Positions 1-8,999 are shown, numbered from the stretch's first letter. The stretch is DNA of 64,000 nucleotides from an uncultured Altererythrobacter sp. (GCA_913055875.1 CAJXJY010000004.1:124001-188000); one strand, 5' to 3'. Notes: a model not told the origin generated them from the sequence alone. A program made the numbers and translations.

Positions 1-1511
1 GCGCGATGGAAGCGGGACTCGACATCGACGTCTTCGCCCCGCGCCTCAGCTTCTTCTGGGGCATCGGCATGAACTTCTTCATGGAGATCGCCAAGATGCG
101 CGCCGGCCGCGCGCTGTGGCACGATGTCATGTCCGGGCTGGGGGCGCAGAACCCGAAGTCGAAGATGCTGCGCACGCATTGCCAGACCTCGGGCGTCTCG
201 CTGCAGGAGCAGGATCCCTACAACAACGTCATCCGCACCACGATCGAGGCGATGGCGGCGGTGCTCGGCGGTACGCAGTCGCTCCACACCAACGCGCTCG
301 ATGAGGCGATTGCCTTGCCGACCGATTTCTCCGCCCGGATCGCGCGCAACACGCAGCTGGTGATCCAGGAGGAGAGCGGCATCACCAACGTCGCCGATCC
401 GCTGGGCGGCAGCTATTACGTCGAGAGCCTGACCGCTGCGCTGGTCGAGGAGGCGCGCAAGCTGCTCGCCGAGGTCGACGCGGCGGGCGGGATGACCGCC
501 TATGTCGCGACCGGCAAGCCCAAGGCGGCGATCGAGGAGGCCGCCGCGGCCAAGCAGGCCGGGGTCGACAAGGGCGATACGGTGATCGTCGGCGTCAACA
601 AATACCGCCGCGACAAGGAAGACCATCTCGACACGCTCGATATCGACAATCACGCGGTGCGCCAGAGCCAGATCGCGCGGATCGAGCGGGTGCGGGGCGA
701 GCGGGACGAACTGGCGTGTCAGGCGGCGCTGGAGGATTTGAGAGAGGGCGCGAAAAATCCTCCCCCCTTGGGGGAGGGGGGCCGTGCGCAGCACGGTGGT
801 GGGGGCACACTAGCCGACAGGCCCCCTCCGTCAGACGCTGACGCGTCTGCCACCTCCCCCAGAGGGGGAGGATTTGGATCGAACCTGCTGGCATTGGCCG
901 TCGAGGCCGCCCGCCACGACGCCACCCTGGGCGAAATCTCGCAGGCGATGGAAGACGCCTTCGGGCGCTACGACACCATGCCGACGCCGGTGCGCGGGGT
1001 ATATTCCAGCGCCTATGCCGACGATCCGCGCTACCAGCAGGTGCTGCGCGGGGTCGAGGCGGTCGAACGGCGGCTCGGGCGAGCCCCGCGCATCATGGTC
1101 GCCAAGATGGGCCAGGACGGGCACGACCGCGGCGCCAACGTGATCGCCAGCGCCTTCGCCGATATGGGCTTCGAGGTGGTCTCCGGCCCGCTGTTCCAGA
1201 CGCCCGAGGAAACGCGCGACATGGCGCTCGAACACGATGTCGACGTGGTCGGCGCGTCGAGCCTCGCGGCGGGGCACAAGACGCTGATCCCCGAGCTGAT
1301 CGGGCTGCTGAAAGACGCCGGGCGCGGCGACATCAAGGTCACCGCCGGCGGCGTGATCCCGCCGCAGGATTACGACTTCCTGCGCAAGGCCGGGGTGCAG
1401 GGGATCTACGGACCGGGCTCGAACGTGGTCGAATGCGCGGCGGACATGCTCAAGCTGCTCGGACACAACATGCCGCCTGCCGGCGAGGCGATGGACGAGG
1501 CGGCGGAGTAG
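1..1511 (+). CDS. scpA: methylmalonyl-CoA mutase, C-terminal part (5' end outside window)
   Basis: Adenosylcobalamin enzyme that converts (R)-methylmalonyl-CoA to succinyl-CoA, the last step of propionyl-CoA oxidation. The frame is open from the window edge, so only about the last 500 of some 720 residues are present. The first residues match the end of the substrate-binding TIM barrel (FAPRLSFFW, then GMNFFMEIAKMRAGR). The C-terminal B12-binding domain holds the DGHDRG motif at 1116-1133, whose His is the lower cobalt ligand in this family. The linker between the domains carries a 122-bp repeat inserted in frame (754-875), so this linker is longer than usual and rich in Pro, Gly and Ser. DUF4160, DUF2442, bioB and pccA follow on the same strand. 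The identity is clear; the true start is not visible. Confidence 0.96.
   Translation, partial: AMEAGLDIDVFAPRLSFFWGIGMNFFMEIAKMRAGRALWHDVMSGLGAQNPKSKMLRTHCQTSGVSLQEQDPYNNVIRTTIEAMAAVLGGTQSLHTNALDEAIALPTDFSARIARNTQLVIQEESGITNVADPLGGSYYVESLTAALVEEARKLLAEVDAAGGMTAYVATGKPKAAIEEAAAAKQAGVDKGDTVIVGVNKYRRDKEDHLDTLDIDNHAVRQSQIARIERVRGERDELACQAALEDLREGAKNPPPLGEGGRAQHGGGGTLADRPPPSDADASATSPRGGGFGSNLLALAVEAARHDATLGEISQAMEDAFGRYDTMPTPVRGVYSSAYADDPRYQQVLRGVEAVERRLGRAPRIMVAKMGQDGHDRGANVIASAFADMGFEVVSGPLFQTPEETRDMALEHDVDVVGASSLAAGHKTLIPELIGLLKDAGRGDIKVTAGGVIPPQDYDFLRKAGVQGIYGPGSNVVECAADMLKLLGHNMPPAGEAMDEAAE
754..875. repeat. palindromic repeat element inserted in frame in scpA
   Basis: The ends are inverted copies: AAATCCTCCCCC on the left and GGGGGAGGATTT on the right. 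Two inner hairpins are visible, CCTCCCCCCTTGGGGGAGG at the left end and GTGCGCAGCAC at about 784-794. The whole element is read through by the mutase frame with no stop and gives a low-complexity stretch beginning NPPPLGEGG. It lies exactly between the mutase barrel and the B12 domain. The structure is that of a small non-autonomous palindromic element; it has no coding capacity of its own. Confidence 0.8.
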
Positions 1512-1513
1512 CG

Positions 1514-1747
1514 ATGCCGACGGTCATGCGGATCGGCCCGTTCCGGTTCTACTTCTACAGCCACGAGCCGAACGAGCCGCCGCATGTCCACATCGATCGG
1601 GGCGACGCGACAATCAAAGTCTGGCTCGCCAATTGCGAAGTAGCAAAGAGCAGGGGCTTTCGCGCGCACGAGATCAATGACATTGTGAAGCTGGTGGCGG
1701 AACACCGCGAAACGCTGACGGAGGCGTGGCATGAATATTTCGGCTAA
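1514..1747 (+). CDS. DUF4160 family protein
   Basis: 77-residue protein that starts at ATG 1514, 2 bp after the mutase stop codon. The sequence MPTVMRIGPFRFYFYSHE followed by EPPHVHIDRG is the typical DUF4160 pattern, with the conserved PPHVH region. No catalytic function is established for the family. It often sits beside DUF2442 genes, as here, where the two overlap by 17 bp. That arrangement resembles a toxin-antitoxin pair, but this is inference from context. Its position inside a metabolic operon between scpA and bioB is odd. No signal peptide or membrane segment is seen. Confidence 0.85.
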   Translation: MPTVMRIGPFRFYFYSHEPNEPPHVHIDRGDATIKVWLANCEVAKSRGFRAHEINDIVKLVAEHRETLTEAWHEYFG

Positions 1748-1991
1748 AGTGACCGACGAGCGCGTGCTCGACGTGCGCTTCGACGAGGCGAGCCTGATCG
1801 TCGATCTGATGGACGGGCGGACGATTTCCGTTCCGCTGGCATGGTATCCGCGGCTGCTCAATGCGACGAAAGAACAGCGCCTGCATTGGGAAAAGGCAGG
1901 TGCCGGCTACGGCATCCATTGGCCCGATATCGACGAGGATTTGAGCACCGAAGGCCTGTTACGCGGCGCTCCCGCACCGAAAGCGGCATGA
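1731..1991 (+). CDS. DUF2442 family protein
   Basis: 86-residue protein with the DUF2442 pattern: [20 protein letters not shown], then [19 protein letters not shown] and a late [19 protein letters not shown]. The family fold is small and beta-rich, and no enzyme activity is known. The start ATG lies inside the end of the DUF4160 gene, and the stop overlaps the bioB start (ATGA), so all three are probably translated in a coupled way. It would be the antitoxin-like partner if the pair is a toxin-antitoxin module; that has not been shown and could be wrong. Confidence 0.87.
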   Translation: MNISAKVTDERVLDVRFDEASLIVDLMDGRTISVPLAWYPRLLNATKEQRLHWEKAGAGYGIHWPDIDEDLSTEGLLRGAPAPKAA

Positions 1992-2998
1992 CCCAAACCC
2001 GCACCGACTGGACCCGCGAGGAAATCGCCGCGCTGTTCGACCTCCCCTTCACCGAGCTGCTGTTTCGCGCGGCTTCGGTCCACCGCGAACACCATCCGCC
2101 CGAACAGGTCCAGCTGTGCACGCTGCTCAGCATCAAGACCGGCGGGTGCCCCGAGGATTGCGGCTATTGCGCGCAGTCGGTCGAGGCCGACAGCGGCGTC
2201 GAGGCGACCAAGCTGATGGACGTGCAGGCGGTGCTCCAGCGCGCGGCGCAGGCGAAGGATGCGGGCAGCCAGCGCTTCTGCATGGGCGCGGCGTGGCGCA
2301 ACCCCAAGGACCGCGACATGCCCGCGATCGTCAGGATAGTCGAAGGCGTGCGCGCAATGGGGCTCGAAACCTGCATGACGCTCGGCATGCTGACGCCGAA
2401 ACAGGCCGATATGCTCGCCGAGGCGGGGCTCGATTATTACAACCACAATGTCGACACGGGGCCCGAATATTACGAGCGTGTCATCAGCACGCGCAACTAC
2501 CAGGACCGGCTCGACACGCTGCAGCACGTGCGCGAGGCGGGGATCAATGTGTGCAGCGGCGGGATCGTCGGCATGGGCGAGACGCGCGCCGACCGCGTCG
2601 GCTTCGTCCATACGCTGGCGACGCTCGAGCGGCATCCCGAAAGCGTGCCGGTCAACGCGCTGGTGCCGGTCAAGGGGACGGTGCTGGGCGACATGCTCGC
2701 CGACACGCCGCTCGCCAAGATCGACGATATCGAATTCGTCCGCACCGTGGCGGTGGCGCGGATTTGCATGCCGCTGAGCATGGTGCGGCTCTCCGCGGGC
2801 CGCGAGAGCATGAGCGAGGCGACGCAGGCACTGTGCTTCCTCGCCGGCGCGAACTCGATCTTCACCGGCGACAAGCTGCTCACCGCGCCCAATGCGGGCG
2901 ACGACAGCGATGCGGCGCTGTTCGCCAAGTTGGGGCTGACGGCGCTGGAGGGCGAGGAGCCGATGCGGGTCTGCGAGGCGGCGGAACCTGTGGAGTGA
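1988..2998 (+). CDS. bioB: biotin synthase
   Basis: Radical SAM enzyme that inserts sulfur into dethiobiotin, the last step of biotin synthesis. The protein has 336 residues, normal for BioB. The [4Fe-4S] cluster motif CPEDCGYC gives Cys54, Cys58 and Cys61. The [2Fe-2S] ligand residues are present in the [15 protein letters not shown] and NVCSGG segments, with Arg in [10 protein letters not shown] chose the ATG at 1988 because it overlaps the DUF2442 stop as ATGA; an open frame runs further upstream but it is shadow sequence. Its place between the mutase and pccA genes fits, since PccA must be biotinylated. No other bio genes are in the window. Confidence 0.97.
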   Translation: MTQTRTDWTREEIAALFDLPFTELLFRAASVHREHHPPEQVQLCTLLSIKTGGCPEDCGYCAQSVEADSGVEATKLMDVQAVLQRAAQAKDAGSQRFCMGAAWRNPKDRDMPAIVRIVEGVRAMGLETCMTLGMLTPKQADMLAEAGLDYYNHNVDTGPEYYERVISTRNYQDRLDTLQHVREAGINVCSGGIVGMGETRADRVGFVHTLATLERHPESVPVNALVPVKGTVLGDMLADTPLAKIDDIEFVRTVAVARICMPLSMVRLSAGRESMSEATQALCFLAGANSIFTGDKLLTAPNAGDDSDAALFAKLGLTALEGEEPMRVCEAAEPVE

Positions 2999-3010
2999 AA
3001 ACCTTTCCCC

Positions 3011-3101
3011 CGTTCGCCCTGAGCCTGTCGAAGGGCTGCCTTTTCTTCCAGCCTAATGCCAGAAGTGAAGGGCAGGGCTTCGACAGGCTCAGCCCGAACG
3101 G
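3011..3101. repeat. inverted-repeat element (CTGAGCCTGTCGAAGGG family), copy 1
   Basis: The left arm CGTTCGCCCTGAGCCTGTCG at 3011-3030 continues AAGGG. The right arm at 3078-3101 is its inverted copy with one or two changes (CTTCGACAGGCTCAGC, then CCGAACGG). About 40 bp of unrelated sequence lie between the arms. The element fills the gap between bioB and the DUF3445 gene. Other copies are at 26926-26995 and 58209-58282. In RNA it would fold into a long stem, so it may affect mRNA ends. Confidence 0.85.
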
Positions 3102-3113
3102 ATTGGGAGCAGC

Positions 3114-3917
3114 GTGCTAGGCTTCTCGGTCGACGAACTGCTCCCCAGAGCACGCGGGGGCGGGCGGCTGGCGATCGGGCTGTCGAAGCTGGGCGAGGAC
3201 GAGTGGTTGCAGCCCGAGCCCGACCTCGCGGCGCGCAAGGCGGGGTTCGCGGCCTACCCGCAGGGCGTCCAGCTCTCGCGCGAAGACGAGGCACCCGGCG
3301 CCGAACTCGCTGCCATGCTCGGCCTTGCCGGCGGCCTGCCCGAAGCGGCGCGCGCGCAGCATGAGGATATGTGTCTCCTGACGCTGCGCGAGAGCGAGGA
3401 CCAGTACCGCCTCGTCGGCGCCGCGGTGGCGTGGCCGTCGGACTGGACCCCCGCCGACAAGATGGGCCTGCCGCTGCGGGCGCTGCATGCACCGATCCAG
3501 GGCTACGAGGAGCAGCTTGCGAGCGGGGTCGATCACTTCATGGCCAAGCTCAAGCCGGGCGCGATCTATGGCCGCTGCAACTGGTTCATCGCCGCGACCG
3601 GCGAGCGCCGCTGGGTCGCCGAACCGCCCGAACGCGCCTTCGCGCACGTTACCGGCAAGAATGCGGGCGAGACGCTGTTCGTCCGCTCCGAGCGCCAGAC
3701 GCTGCGCCGCCTGCCGGAGACGGGCGCGATCCTGTTCACGATCGGGGTGTATGTCAGCCCGCTTGGCCACTTGTCCCGCGAAAATGTCCTACGTTTGGCG
3801 GGGGCAATGGAAGGCCTCCTCGAAGGAGAGGGAGACCGTCGCGGCGCAGGGGCTTACGCACGGGCGCTAATCGGCTATGCGGCAGACCGACAAACGGAAA
3901 AGCAGGCGATCTCGTGA
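3114..3917 (+). CDS. DUF3445 (heme-dependent oxidative N-demethylase-like) protein
   Basis: 267-residue protein that matches the DUF3445 family, some members of which are annotated as heme-dependent oxidative N-demethylases. Family blocks seen are YRLVGAAVAWPSDWTPADKM (about residues 97-116), LHAPIQGYEE, a long segment around NWFIA, and FVRSERQTLRRLPETGAILF with TIGVYV after it. The start is GTG at 3114, with GGGAG just upstream. The stop overlaps the next gene's GTG. The substrate is unknown, and its role in this operon cannot be read from the sequence. There is no signal peptide, so it is probably cytoplasmic. Confidence 0.82.
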   Translation: MLGFSVDELLPRARGGGRLAIGLSKLGEDEWLQPEPDLAARKAGFAAYPQGVQLSREDEAPGAELAAMLGLAGGLPEAARAQHEDMCLLTLRESEDQYRLVGAAVAWPSDWTPADKMGLPLRALHAPIQGYEEQLASGVDHFMAKLKPGAIYGRCNWFIAATGERRWVAEPPERAFAHVTGKNAGETLFVRSERQTLRRLPETGAILFTIGVYVSPLGHLSRENVLRLAGAMEGLLEGEGDRRGAGAYARALIGYAADRQTEKQAIS

Positions 3918-4123
3918 ATTTTCGGCTGGTAGCAAAACTGTCATTGTGGTCCCTCGTATCGTTTGCGGCGTACGCTGCAATGTTCGTATTCGCCATGTTC
4001 GGCGACCCGTCGACCGAGCAGGCTCACCAAGTCCAGCGTTGGGCTGCCAGCGCAATTCCGATCGCATTTCTGATCTTATGGCTCGCCGGCTGCGCGGTCA
4101 TTATCCGGCGGAAGGCTAACTGA
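3914..4123 (+). CDS. small two-helix membrane protein
   Basis: 69-residue protein that I do not recognise. It starts with GTG at 3914, overlapping the upstream stop as GTGA, and its TGA overlaps the pccA ATG (TGATG), so it is translationally coupled on both sides. Two hydrophobic helices are visible: about residues 8-29 (LSLWSLVSFAAYAAMFVFAM) and 46-64 (ASAIPIAFLILWLAGCAVII), followed by a basic RRK tail. The predicted loop between them is short. The tight coupling makes it likely to be real despite its size. Confidence 0.65.
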   Translation: MNFRLVAKLSLWSLVSFAAYAAMFVFAMFGDPSTEQAHQVQRWAASAIPIAFLILWLAGCAVIIRRKAN

Positions 4124-6144
4124 TGTTCTCCAAAATCCTCATCGCCAATCGCGGCGAAATCGCCTGCCGCGTGATCAAGACCGCCAAGCGCATGGGTATC
4201 GCCACCGTGGCGGTCTATTCCGATGCCGATGCGCGCGCGCCGTTCGTGCGGATGGCGGACGAGGCGGTGCATATCGGTCCGCCGCCCGCCGCCGAGAGCT
4301 ATCTCCTCGCCGACAAGATCATCGCGGCCTGCAAACAGACCGGGGCCGAGGCGGTGCATCCGGGCTACGGCTTCCTGTCCGAACGCGCGAGCTTCGTGGA
4401 GGCGCTGGAGAAAGAAGGAATCGCCTTCATCGGCCCGCCCGCAGGCGCGATCGCGGCGATGGGCGACAAGATCGAATCGAAGAAGCTGGCGATGGAGGCG
4501 GGCGTCAACGTCGTGCCCGGCCATGTCGGCGAGATCGACGACACCGAACACGCGGTGAAAATCTCCGACGAGATCGGCTACCCGGTGATGATGAAAGCCA
4601 GCGCCGGCGGCGGCGGCAAGGGGATGCGGCTGGCCTGGTCCGAGAAGGACGTTCGCGAAGGGTTCGAGGCGACCAAGCGCGAGGGGCTCAACTCGTTCGG
4701 CGACGACCGCGTCTTCATCGAGAAATTCATCGAGGACCCGCGCCATATCGAGATCCAGATCCTCGGCGACAGGCACGGCAACATCATCTACCTCAACGAG
4801 CGCGAATGCTCGATCCAGCGCCGCCACCAGAAGGTGGTCGAGGAAGCGCCGTCGCCCTTCGTCACGCCGAAGATGCGTGAAAGCATGGGCGAGCAATGCG
4901 TCGCGCTGGCCCGGGCGGTGGATTACCATTCGGCGGGCACGGTCGAACTCATCGTCAGCGGCGCGGACGAGACCGGGGAAAGCTTCTACTTCCTCGAAAT
5001 GAACACCCGCCTGCAGGTCGAACACCCGGTGACCGAGGCGATCACCGGGGTCGACCTGGTCGAACAGATGATCCGCGTCGCCGCGGGCGAGAAGCTCGCC
5101 CTGACGCAGGACGATGTGAAGATCGATGGCTGGGCGATCGAGAACCGCGTCTATGCCGAGGATCCCTATCGCGGCTTCCTCCCGTCGACGGGCCGCCTCG
5201 TGCATTACCAGCCGCCGGTCGAACCGTGGGCCGATGACGGCGCCGAGAATGGCCGCAGGGGCGTGGACGGCATCCGCGTCGACGACGGGGTGTTCGAGGG
5301 CGGCGAAGTCAGCATGTTCTACGACCCGATGATCGCCAAGCTGGTCACCTGGGGCGAGACGCGCGATGCGGCCGCCGACCTCCAGGTGCAGGCGCTCGAC
5401 GCGTTCCGGATCGAGGGGTTGGGGCACAATGTCGATTTCCTCAGCGCGATCATGCAGCATGAGCGGTTTCGCTCGGGCGAGCTGACCACCGGCTTCATCG
5501 CCGAGGAATATCCCGAAGGGTTCGCGGGCGCCCCCGCTTCGGACGAGCTGCTGCGCGGCCTCGCGGCGGTGGGCGGGGCGATCGCCACCGCCGACGCCGA
5601 CCGCGCGCGGCGGATCGACCAGAAGCTCGACCGCGAATTCTACGCGCCGGGCGACTGGACCATCCGTATTGCCGATACCGACTACCACGTGCGGCTCGAG
5701 GAGGACGCGATCACCGTCGACGGCGAACCGGTCGATCTCGACATGGAATACACGCCGGGCGAAACGATGGTCGACGTGTCCATCGGCGAGGAGGCGCTGA
5801 CGCTGCAGCTCGCCCCGACCCGCACCGGCTACGCGATCACCACGCGTGGCGCTACGCATAGCCTGCGCATCCTCCAGACCCGCATCGCGCATCTCGCCGG
5901 GCACATGATCGAGAAGGAACCGCCCGACCTCTCGAAAATGCTGATCTGCCCGATGCCGGGCCTGCTGGTGAAGCTGCATGTCGCCGAGGGCGAGGAGGTC
6001 CAGCCGGGCCAGCCGCTGGCGACGGTCGAGGCGATGAAGATGGAAAACATCCTCCGCGCCGAGAAGGAGGGCACCATCGCGAAGATCAACGCCCAAGAGG
6101 GCGAGAGCCTTGCGGTGGATGCGGTAATTCTAGAGCTGGAATAG
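4123..6144 (+). CDS. pccA: propionyl-CoA carboxylase, biotin-carrying alpha subunit
   Basis: 673-residue acyl-CoA carboxylase alpha subunit. It carboxylates biotin with ATP and bicarbonate so that the beta subunit can form methylmalonyl-CoA. The order is: biotin carboxylase N-terminus (KILIANRGEIACRVI), ATP-grasp glycine loop KASAGGGGKGMR, the EMNTRLQVEHPVTE block, the biotin carboxylase C-terminal domain, a linker domain, and the biotinyl domain with EAMKM. The biotinylated Lys is about residue 639, some 34 from the end, as usual. The same-strand mutase supports propionyl-CoA rather than methylcrotonyl- or acetyl-CoA as substrate. The beta subunit gene (pccB) is not in the window. Confidence 0.95.
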   Translation: MFSKILIANRGEIACRVIKTAKRMGIATVAVYSDADARAPFVRMADEAVHIGPPPAAESYLLADKIIAACKQTGAEAVHPGYGFLSERASFVEALEKEGIAFIGPPAGAIAAMGDKIESKKLAMEAGVNVVPGHVGEIDDTEHAVKISDEIGYPVMMKASAGGGGKGMRLAWSEKDVREGFEATKREGLNSFGDDRVFIEKFIEDPRHIEIQILGDRHGNIIYLNERECSIQRRHQKVVEEAPSPFVTPKMRESMGEQCVALARAVDYHSAGTVELIVSGADETGESFYFLEMNTRLQVEHPVTEAITGVDLVEQMIRVAAGEKLALTQDDVKIDGWAIENRVYAEDPYRGFLPSTGRLVHYQPPVEPWADDGAENGRRGVDGIRVDDGVFEGGEVSMFYDPMIAKLVTWGETRDAAADLQVQALDAFRIEGLGHNVDFLSAIMQHERFRSGELTTGFIAEEYPEGFAGAPASDELLRGLAAVGGAIATADADRARRIDQKLDREFYAPGDWTIRIADTDYHVRLEEDAITVDGEPVDLDMEYTPGETMVDVSIGEEALTLQLAPTRTGYAITTRGATHSLRILQTRIAHLAGHMIEKEPPDLSKMLICPMPGLLVKLHVAEGEEVQPGQPLATVEAMKMENILRAEKEGTIAKINAQEGESLAVDAVILELE

Positions 6145-6164
6145 GTCAATTCAACCCACCGAAT

Positions 6165-6255
6165 CGTCACCCTGAATTTGTTTCAAAGTCCATCTCTCCT
6201 CCTGCGATGTCGGCCAAGGTTGAGAGATGGATGCTGAAACAAGTTCAGCATGACG
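6165..6255. repeat. inverted-repeat element (CTGAACTTGTTTCAGCA family)
   Basis: The left arm CGTCACCCTGAATTTGTTTC pairs with the right arm GAAACAAGTTCAGCATGACG; inner arms CCATCTCTC and GAGAGATGG also pair. The element lies between the convergent pccA and cyclase genes. It could serve as a shared transcript end, but no T-run typical of an intrinsic terminator follows. It contains no gene. Confidence 0.8.
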
Positions 6256-6282
6256 GATGGAGGGGTAGGCACGGAGCTAATC

Positions 6283-7047
6283 CTACACCATTGCCACCGC
6301 GCGGATCCACCCGGCGCTGGCGCGTTCGATCTTGACCGGGAAGCAGCTGAAGGTGAAGCCGTGGCTCGGCAGCGCTTCGAGATTGGTCAGCTTCTCGATC
6401 TGGTAATAGGGCCGGATGCGGCCCGCCTTGTGGCCTTCCCAGATGATCGACGGATCGCGATCCTTGGCCCAGCGCTTGGCGGTGTGGCTGAAGGGAGCGT
6501 CCCAGCTCCACGCGTCGGTGCCGACCACTTCGACGCCGCGCCCGGTCAGCCATAAAGTCGCCTCGGCGCCGAGTCCGACGCCCTGATCGGTGAAATTTTC
6601 CGTGCCATACACCGCGCCCGACTGCACGAGCACGATATCGAGCGGCTGAAGCTCGTAGCCGATCGCTTCGAACGCAGCCTCGACCTCCGCACTGTTCACC
6701 ACATGGCCGTGCGGCAAGTGAGAGAAATCGAGCTTCACCCCGGGGCGGAAGAAACGGTCGAGCGGGGCCTCGTCGATGCTCGGGGCAGGGCTCGCGCCAT
6801 CATCCGTGGTCGAGTGGTAGTGCCACGGCGCATCCATGTGCGTGCCGTTGTGAGTCGAGAGTTCGAGCATCTCCACCGCCCACCCTTCGCCGTCGGGCAG
6901 GTCGTCCTGTTCCAGCCCCGGGAAGAACAACGCGATCTGGCCCCACGTGTTCTCGTGCGTCATGTAGGTGATTTTCGGTCGCATCACCTCGGGGTCCGAC
7001 ACGACGTCGTTGGTGATCGGGATCGACAGGTCGATGAAGCGCGTCAT
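6283..7047 (-). CDS. cyclase-family (kynurenine formamidase-like) metal hydrolase
   Basis: Member of the cyclase family (Pfam Cyclase), which includes bacterial kynurenine formamidase and other amide or lactone hydrolases. The hallmark metal site is present as HNGTHMDAPWH about 80 residues in. An N-terminal TRFIDLSIPI strand is also typical. The start is uncertain: ATG 7047 gives the usual MTRFIDLS beginning (254 residues), and ATG 7059 gives four more residues; neither has a clear ribosome site. The gene stands alone, convergent with pccA. No kyn genes are nearby, so the substrate is unknown. Confidence 0.85.
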   Translation of the reverse strand: MTRFIDLSIPITNDVVSDPEVMRPKITYMTHENTWGQIALFFPGLEQDDLPDGEGWAVEMLELSTHNGTHMDAPWHYHSTTDDGASPAPSIDEAPLDRFFRPGVKLDFSHLPHGHVVNSAEVEAAFEAIGYELQPLDIVLVQSGAVYGTENFTDQGVGLGAEATLWLTGRGVEVVGTDAWSWDAPFSHTAKRWAKDRDPSIIWEGHKAGRIRPYYQIEKLTNLEALPSHGFTFSCFPVKIERASAGWIRAVAMV

Positions 7048-7080
7048 GCTGCGCAGCATTGTGCGCGGTAAAGCGTTGCG

Positions 7081-8181
7081 TCAATGCGCCTGCAACTGTT
7101 CGTCGAGGAAGGCGGCGACATTGGCCAGTTCGACATCGCGCGCGACGAATGCCTCGCCGATGCCGCGCAGCAGGATGAAGGGCAGCGAGCCCGCGTCCAT
7201 CTTCTTGTCGTGCCGCATATGGCCGGCCAGCCGCGCGCCGTCGCAATCGAGGCCGAGCGCGGCGATTTCTGCCGGAAGACCCGCGGCGTCGATCGCGCGC
7301 GTCACGCGGTCCGCATCGGTCTCCGACATCAGGCTGCGGCGGGCCGAATAGCGCGCCGCCAGCACCATGCCGAGCGCCACGCTTTCCCCGTGCAGCAACT
7401 TGTCGGAAAAGCCCGTTTCCGCCTCCAGCGCGTGGCCGAACGTATGCCCGAGATTGAGCAGCGCGCGCGTTCCGGTGGTCTCGCGCTCGTCCTCGGCAAC
7501 GATCTTCGCCTTGGCCGCGACGCTGGTGGCGACCGCGTGCCCGAGCGCGGCGCGATCGCGCGCCAGCACGTCGCTGCCGTTTGCGTCGAGCCAATCGAAG
7601 AAGGCCGCATCGCCCAGGATGCCGTATTTGATCACCTCGGCATAGCCTGCGCGCATTTCGCGGTCGGGGAGAGTGGCAAGCGCATCGAGATCGGCCAGCA
7701 CCAGCGAGGGCTGGTGGAAGGCTCCGACCAGGTTCTTGCCCGCCGAAGTGTTGATCGCCGTCTTGCCGCCGACCGAACTGTCGACCTGCGCCAGCAGCGT
7801 CGTCGGCAGCTGGATGAAGCCGCAACCGCGCTTGAGAACCGAGGCGGCGAACCCGGTCAGGTCGCCGATCACTCCTCCGCCCAATGCGAGTACCTGATCT
7901 CCGCGCTCGACTTCCCGCGCCAGCAACCAGTCGCACAATCCGGCAAGGTGTTGCCAACTCTTGGCCTGCTCTCCGGCGGGCAGCACATGCCACGCCGTAT
8001 CGAAACCGGCGGCCGCGAAGCTGGCCGCCAGCGGCTCTCGCCAATGGCTGGCGACGCTATCGTCGGTCACCACCGGCACGGATTTCTTGCGCAGCATGGG
8101 CGCACAATGCTGCGCGGCATTTTCGAGCAATCCGGCGCCGATCCGGACCTCGTAGCTCCGCCCCGCCAGCTCGACTCCCAT
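7081..8181 (-). CDS. aroB: 3-dehydroquinate synthase
   Basis: Second enzyme of the shikimate pathway; it converts DAHP to 3-dehydroquinate using NAD and zinc. The NAD loop [13 protein letters not shown], the [19 protein letters not shown] block and the metal-site segments [19 protein letters not shown] and LHGESVA are all present. The ATG at 8181 shares its A with the aroK stop (TGATG), giving 366 residues; a GTG at 8190 would add three more. The aroK-aroB order on one strand, diverging from xerD-accA, is common in alphaproteobacteria. Confidence 0.97.
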   Translation of the reverse strand: MGVELAGRSYEVRIGAGLLENAAQHCAPMLRKKSVPVVTDDSVASHWREPLAASFAAAGFDTAWHVLPAGEQAKSWQHLAGLCDWLLAREVERGDQVLALGGGVIGDLTGFAASVLKRGCGFIQLPTTLLAQVDSSVGGKTAINTSAGKNLVGAFHQPSLVLADLDALATLPDREMRAGYAEVIKYGILGDAAFFDWLDANGSDVLARDRAALGHAVATSVAAKAKIVAEDERETTGTRALLNLGHTFGHALEAETGFSDKLLHGESVALGMVLAARYSARRSLMSETDADRVTRAIDAAGLPAEIAALGLDCDGARLAGHMRHDKKMDAGSLPFILLRGIGEAFVARDVELANVAAFLDEQLQAH

Positions 8182-8750
8182 CACAGCCACCGATCGATCG
8201 CCTCGATGATGCTGACCGCGGTTTCAAGATGCGGGCCTTCCTCGCTGCGGACGCGGATAGGTGCTTCGCCGTAATGCGGCTTGCGCTCGTCGCGCAGCCG
8301 GGTGAGGATCTCCTGCGGGTCCCCGTCACGCAGCAGCGGGCGGGTGTTGCGGCGGCCGGTGCGTTCGACCAGCGTGTCGATGTCGCAATCGATCCACACC
8401 GCGATGCCGCGCTCGAGAATCAGCGCGCGCGTCGCGTCGTTGACGAAGGCGCCGCCACCGGTGGCGATCACGCCGTGGCCTTCCTCCATCAGCCGCGCGA
8501 TCACGCGGCGTTCTCCGTCGCGGAAATAGTCTTCGCCGTATTGCTCGAAAATCTCCGACACCGACATCTGCGCGGCGGTCTCGATTTCGTCGTCGGCATC
8601 GACGAAGCCCTTGCCGAGCAAATGGGCGAGCCGCTTGCCGACGGTCGACTTGCCCGTGCCCATCAGCCCGACCAGCACCACCGGGCGGTCGATCCGCCGT
8701 GCGATCGCGGCAATTTCCGCATCGCTGAGGGTTTGCGCGTGCTGGGTCAT
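8181..8750 (-). CDS. aroK: shikimate kinase
   Basis: Phosphorylates shikimate at the 3-hydroxyl with ATP. The 189-residue protein from ATG 8750 has the P-loop GLMGTGKST (about residues 28-36), the DADDEIE shikimate-binding segment, the FRDGERRVI segment and the GGGAFV loop, followed by a lid with GRRNTRPLL. The open frame extends far upstream of 8750, but that part is shadow of the divergent gene, so I place the start at MTQHAQ. The stop overlaps the aroB start. The gap to the divergent gene at 8790 is only 39 bp. Confidence 0.96.
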   Translation of the reverse strand: MTQHAQTLSDAEIAAIARRIDRPVVLVGLMGTGKSTVGKRLAHLLGKGFVDADDEIETAAQMSVSEIFEQYGEDYFRDGERRVIARLMEEGHGVIATGGGAFVNDATRALILERGIAVWIDCDIDTLVERTGRRNTRPLLRDGDPQEILTRLRDERKPHYGEAPIRVRSEEGPHLETAVSIIEAIDRWL

Positions 8751-8789
8751 TGCCGCCCCGCCTATAGATGGGCTAGAGGCCGCGCAACT

Positions 8790-8999
8790 ATGAGCTTTGG
8801 CATGAGCATGGACATGAGCATGGCCACGCACGAAGGGTCGGGAATCGTGAACAGGACGCGCAGGATCGTGCTGGTCGTGGCGGCGCTGGCGCTCGCGCTG
8901 CTCGCCTATGCCTGGATCGACGGCGGCCGCGAGCCGTTGCGGCCGATCGCCGAGCCGGTTCCGGTACCCCCTGTGTCGGGGCCGGAGGGCGTGCAATGA
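8790..8999 (+). CDS. small single-helix membrane protein, unknown
   Basis: 69-residue protein with a Met-rich start (MSFGMSMDMSMATHEG), one transmembrane helix at about residues 25-42 (RIVLVVAALALALLAYAW) and a short Pro- and Val-rich outer tail. The stop overlaps the ATG of the next gene (ATGA), so the two should be co-translated. I do not recognise a family. Likely topology is an inner-membrane anchor with the tail in the periplasm. An alternative start at an inner Met or the GTG before NRTRR would shorten the cytoplasmic end. Confidence 0.65.
   Translation: MSFGMSMDMSMATHEGSGIVNRTRRIVLVVAALALALLAYAWIDGGREPLRPIAEPVPVPPVSGPEGVQ

Noticed and set aside
4024-6096. 690-codon open frame on the minus strand opposite pccA
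   Set aside because: It is antisense to a gene with clear carboxylase domains and has only low-complexity Arg/His/Asp-rich sequence, as expected in high-GC DNA.
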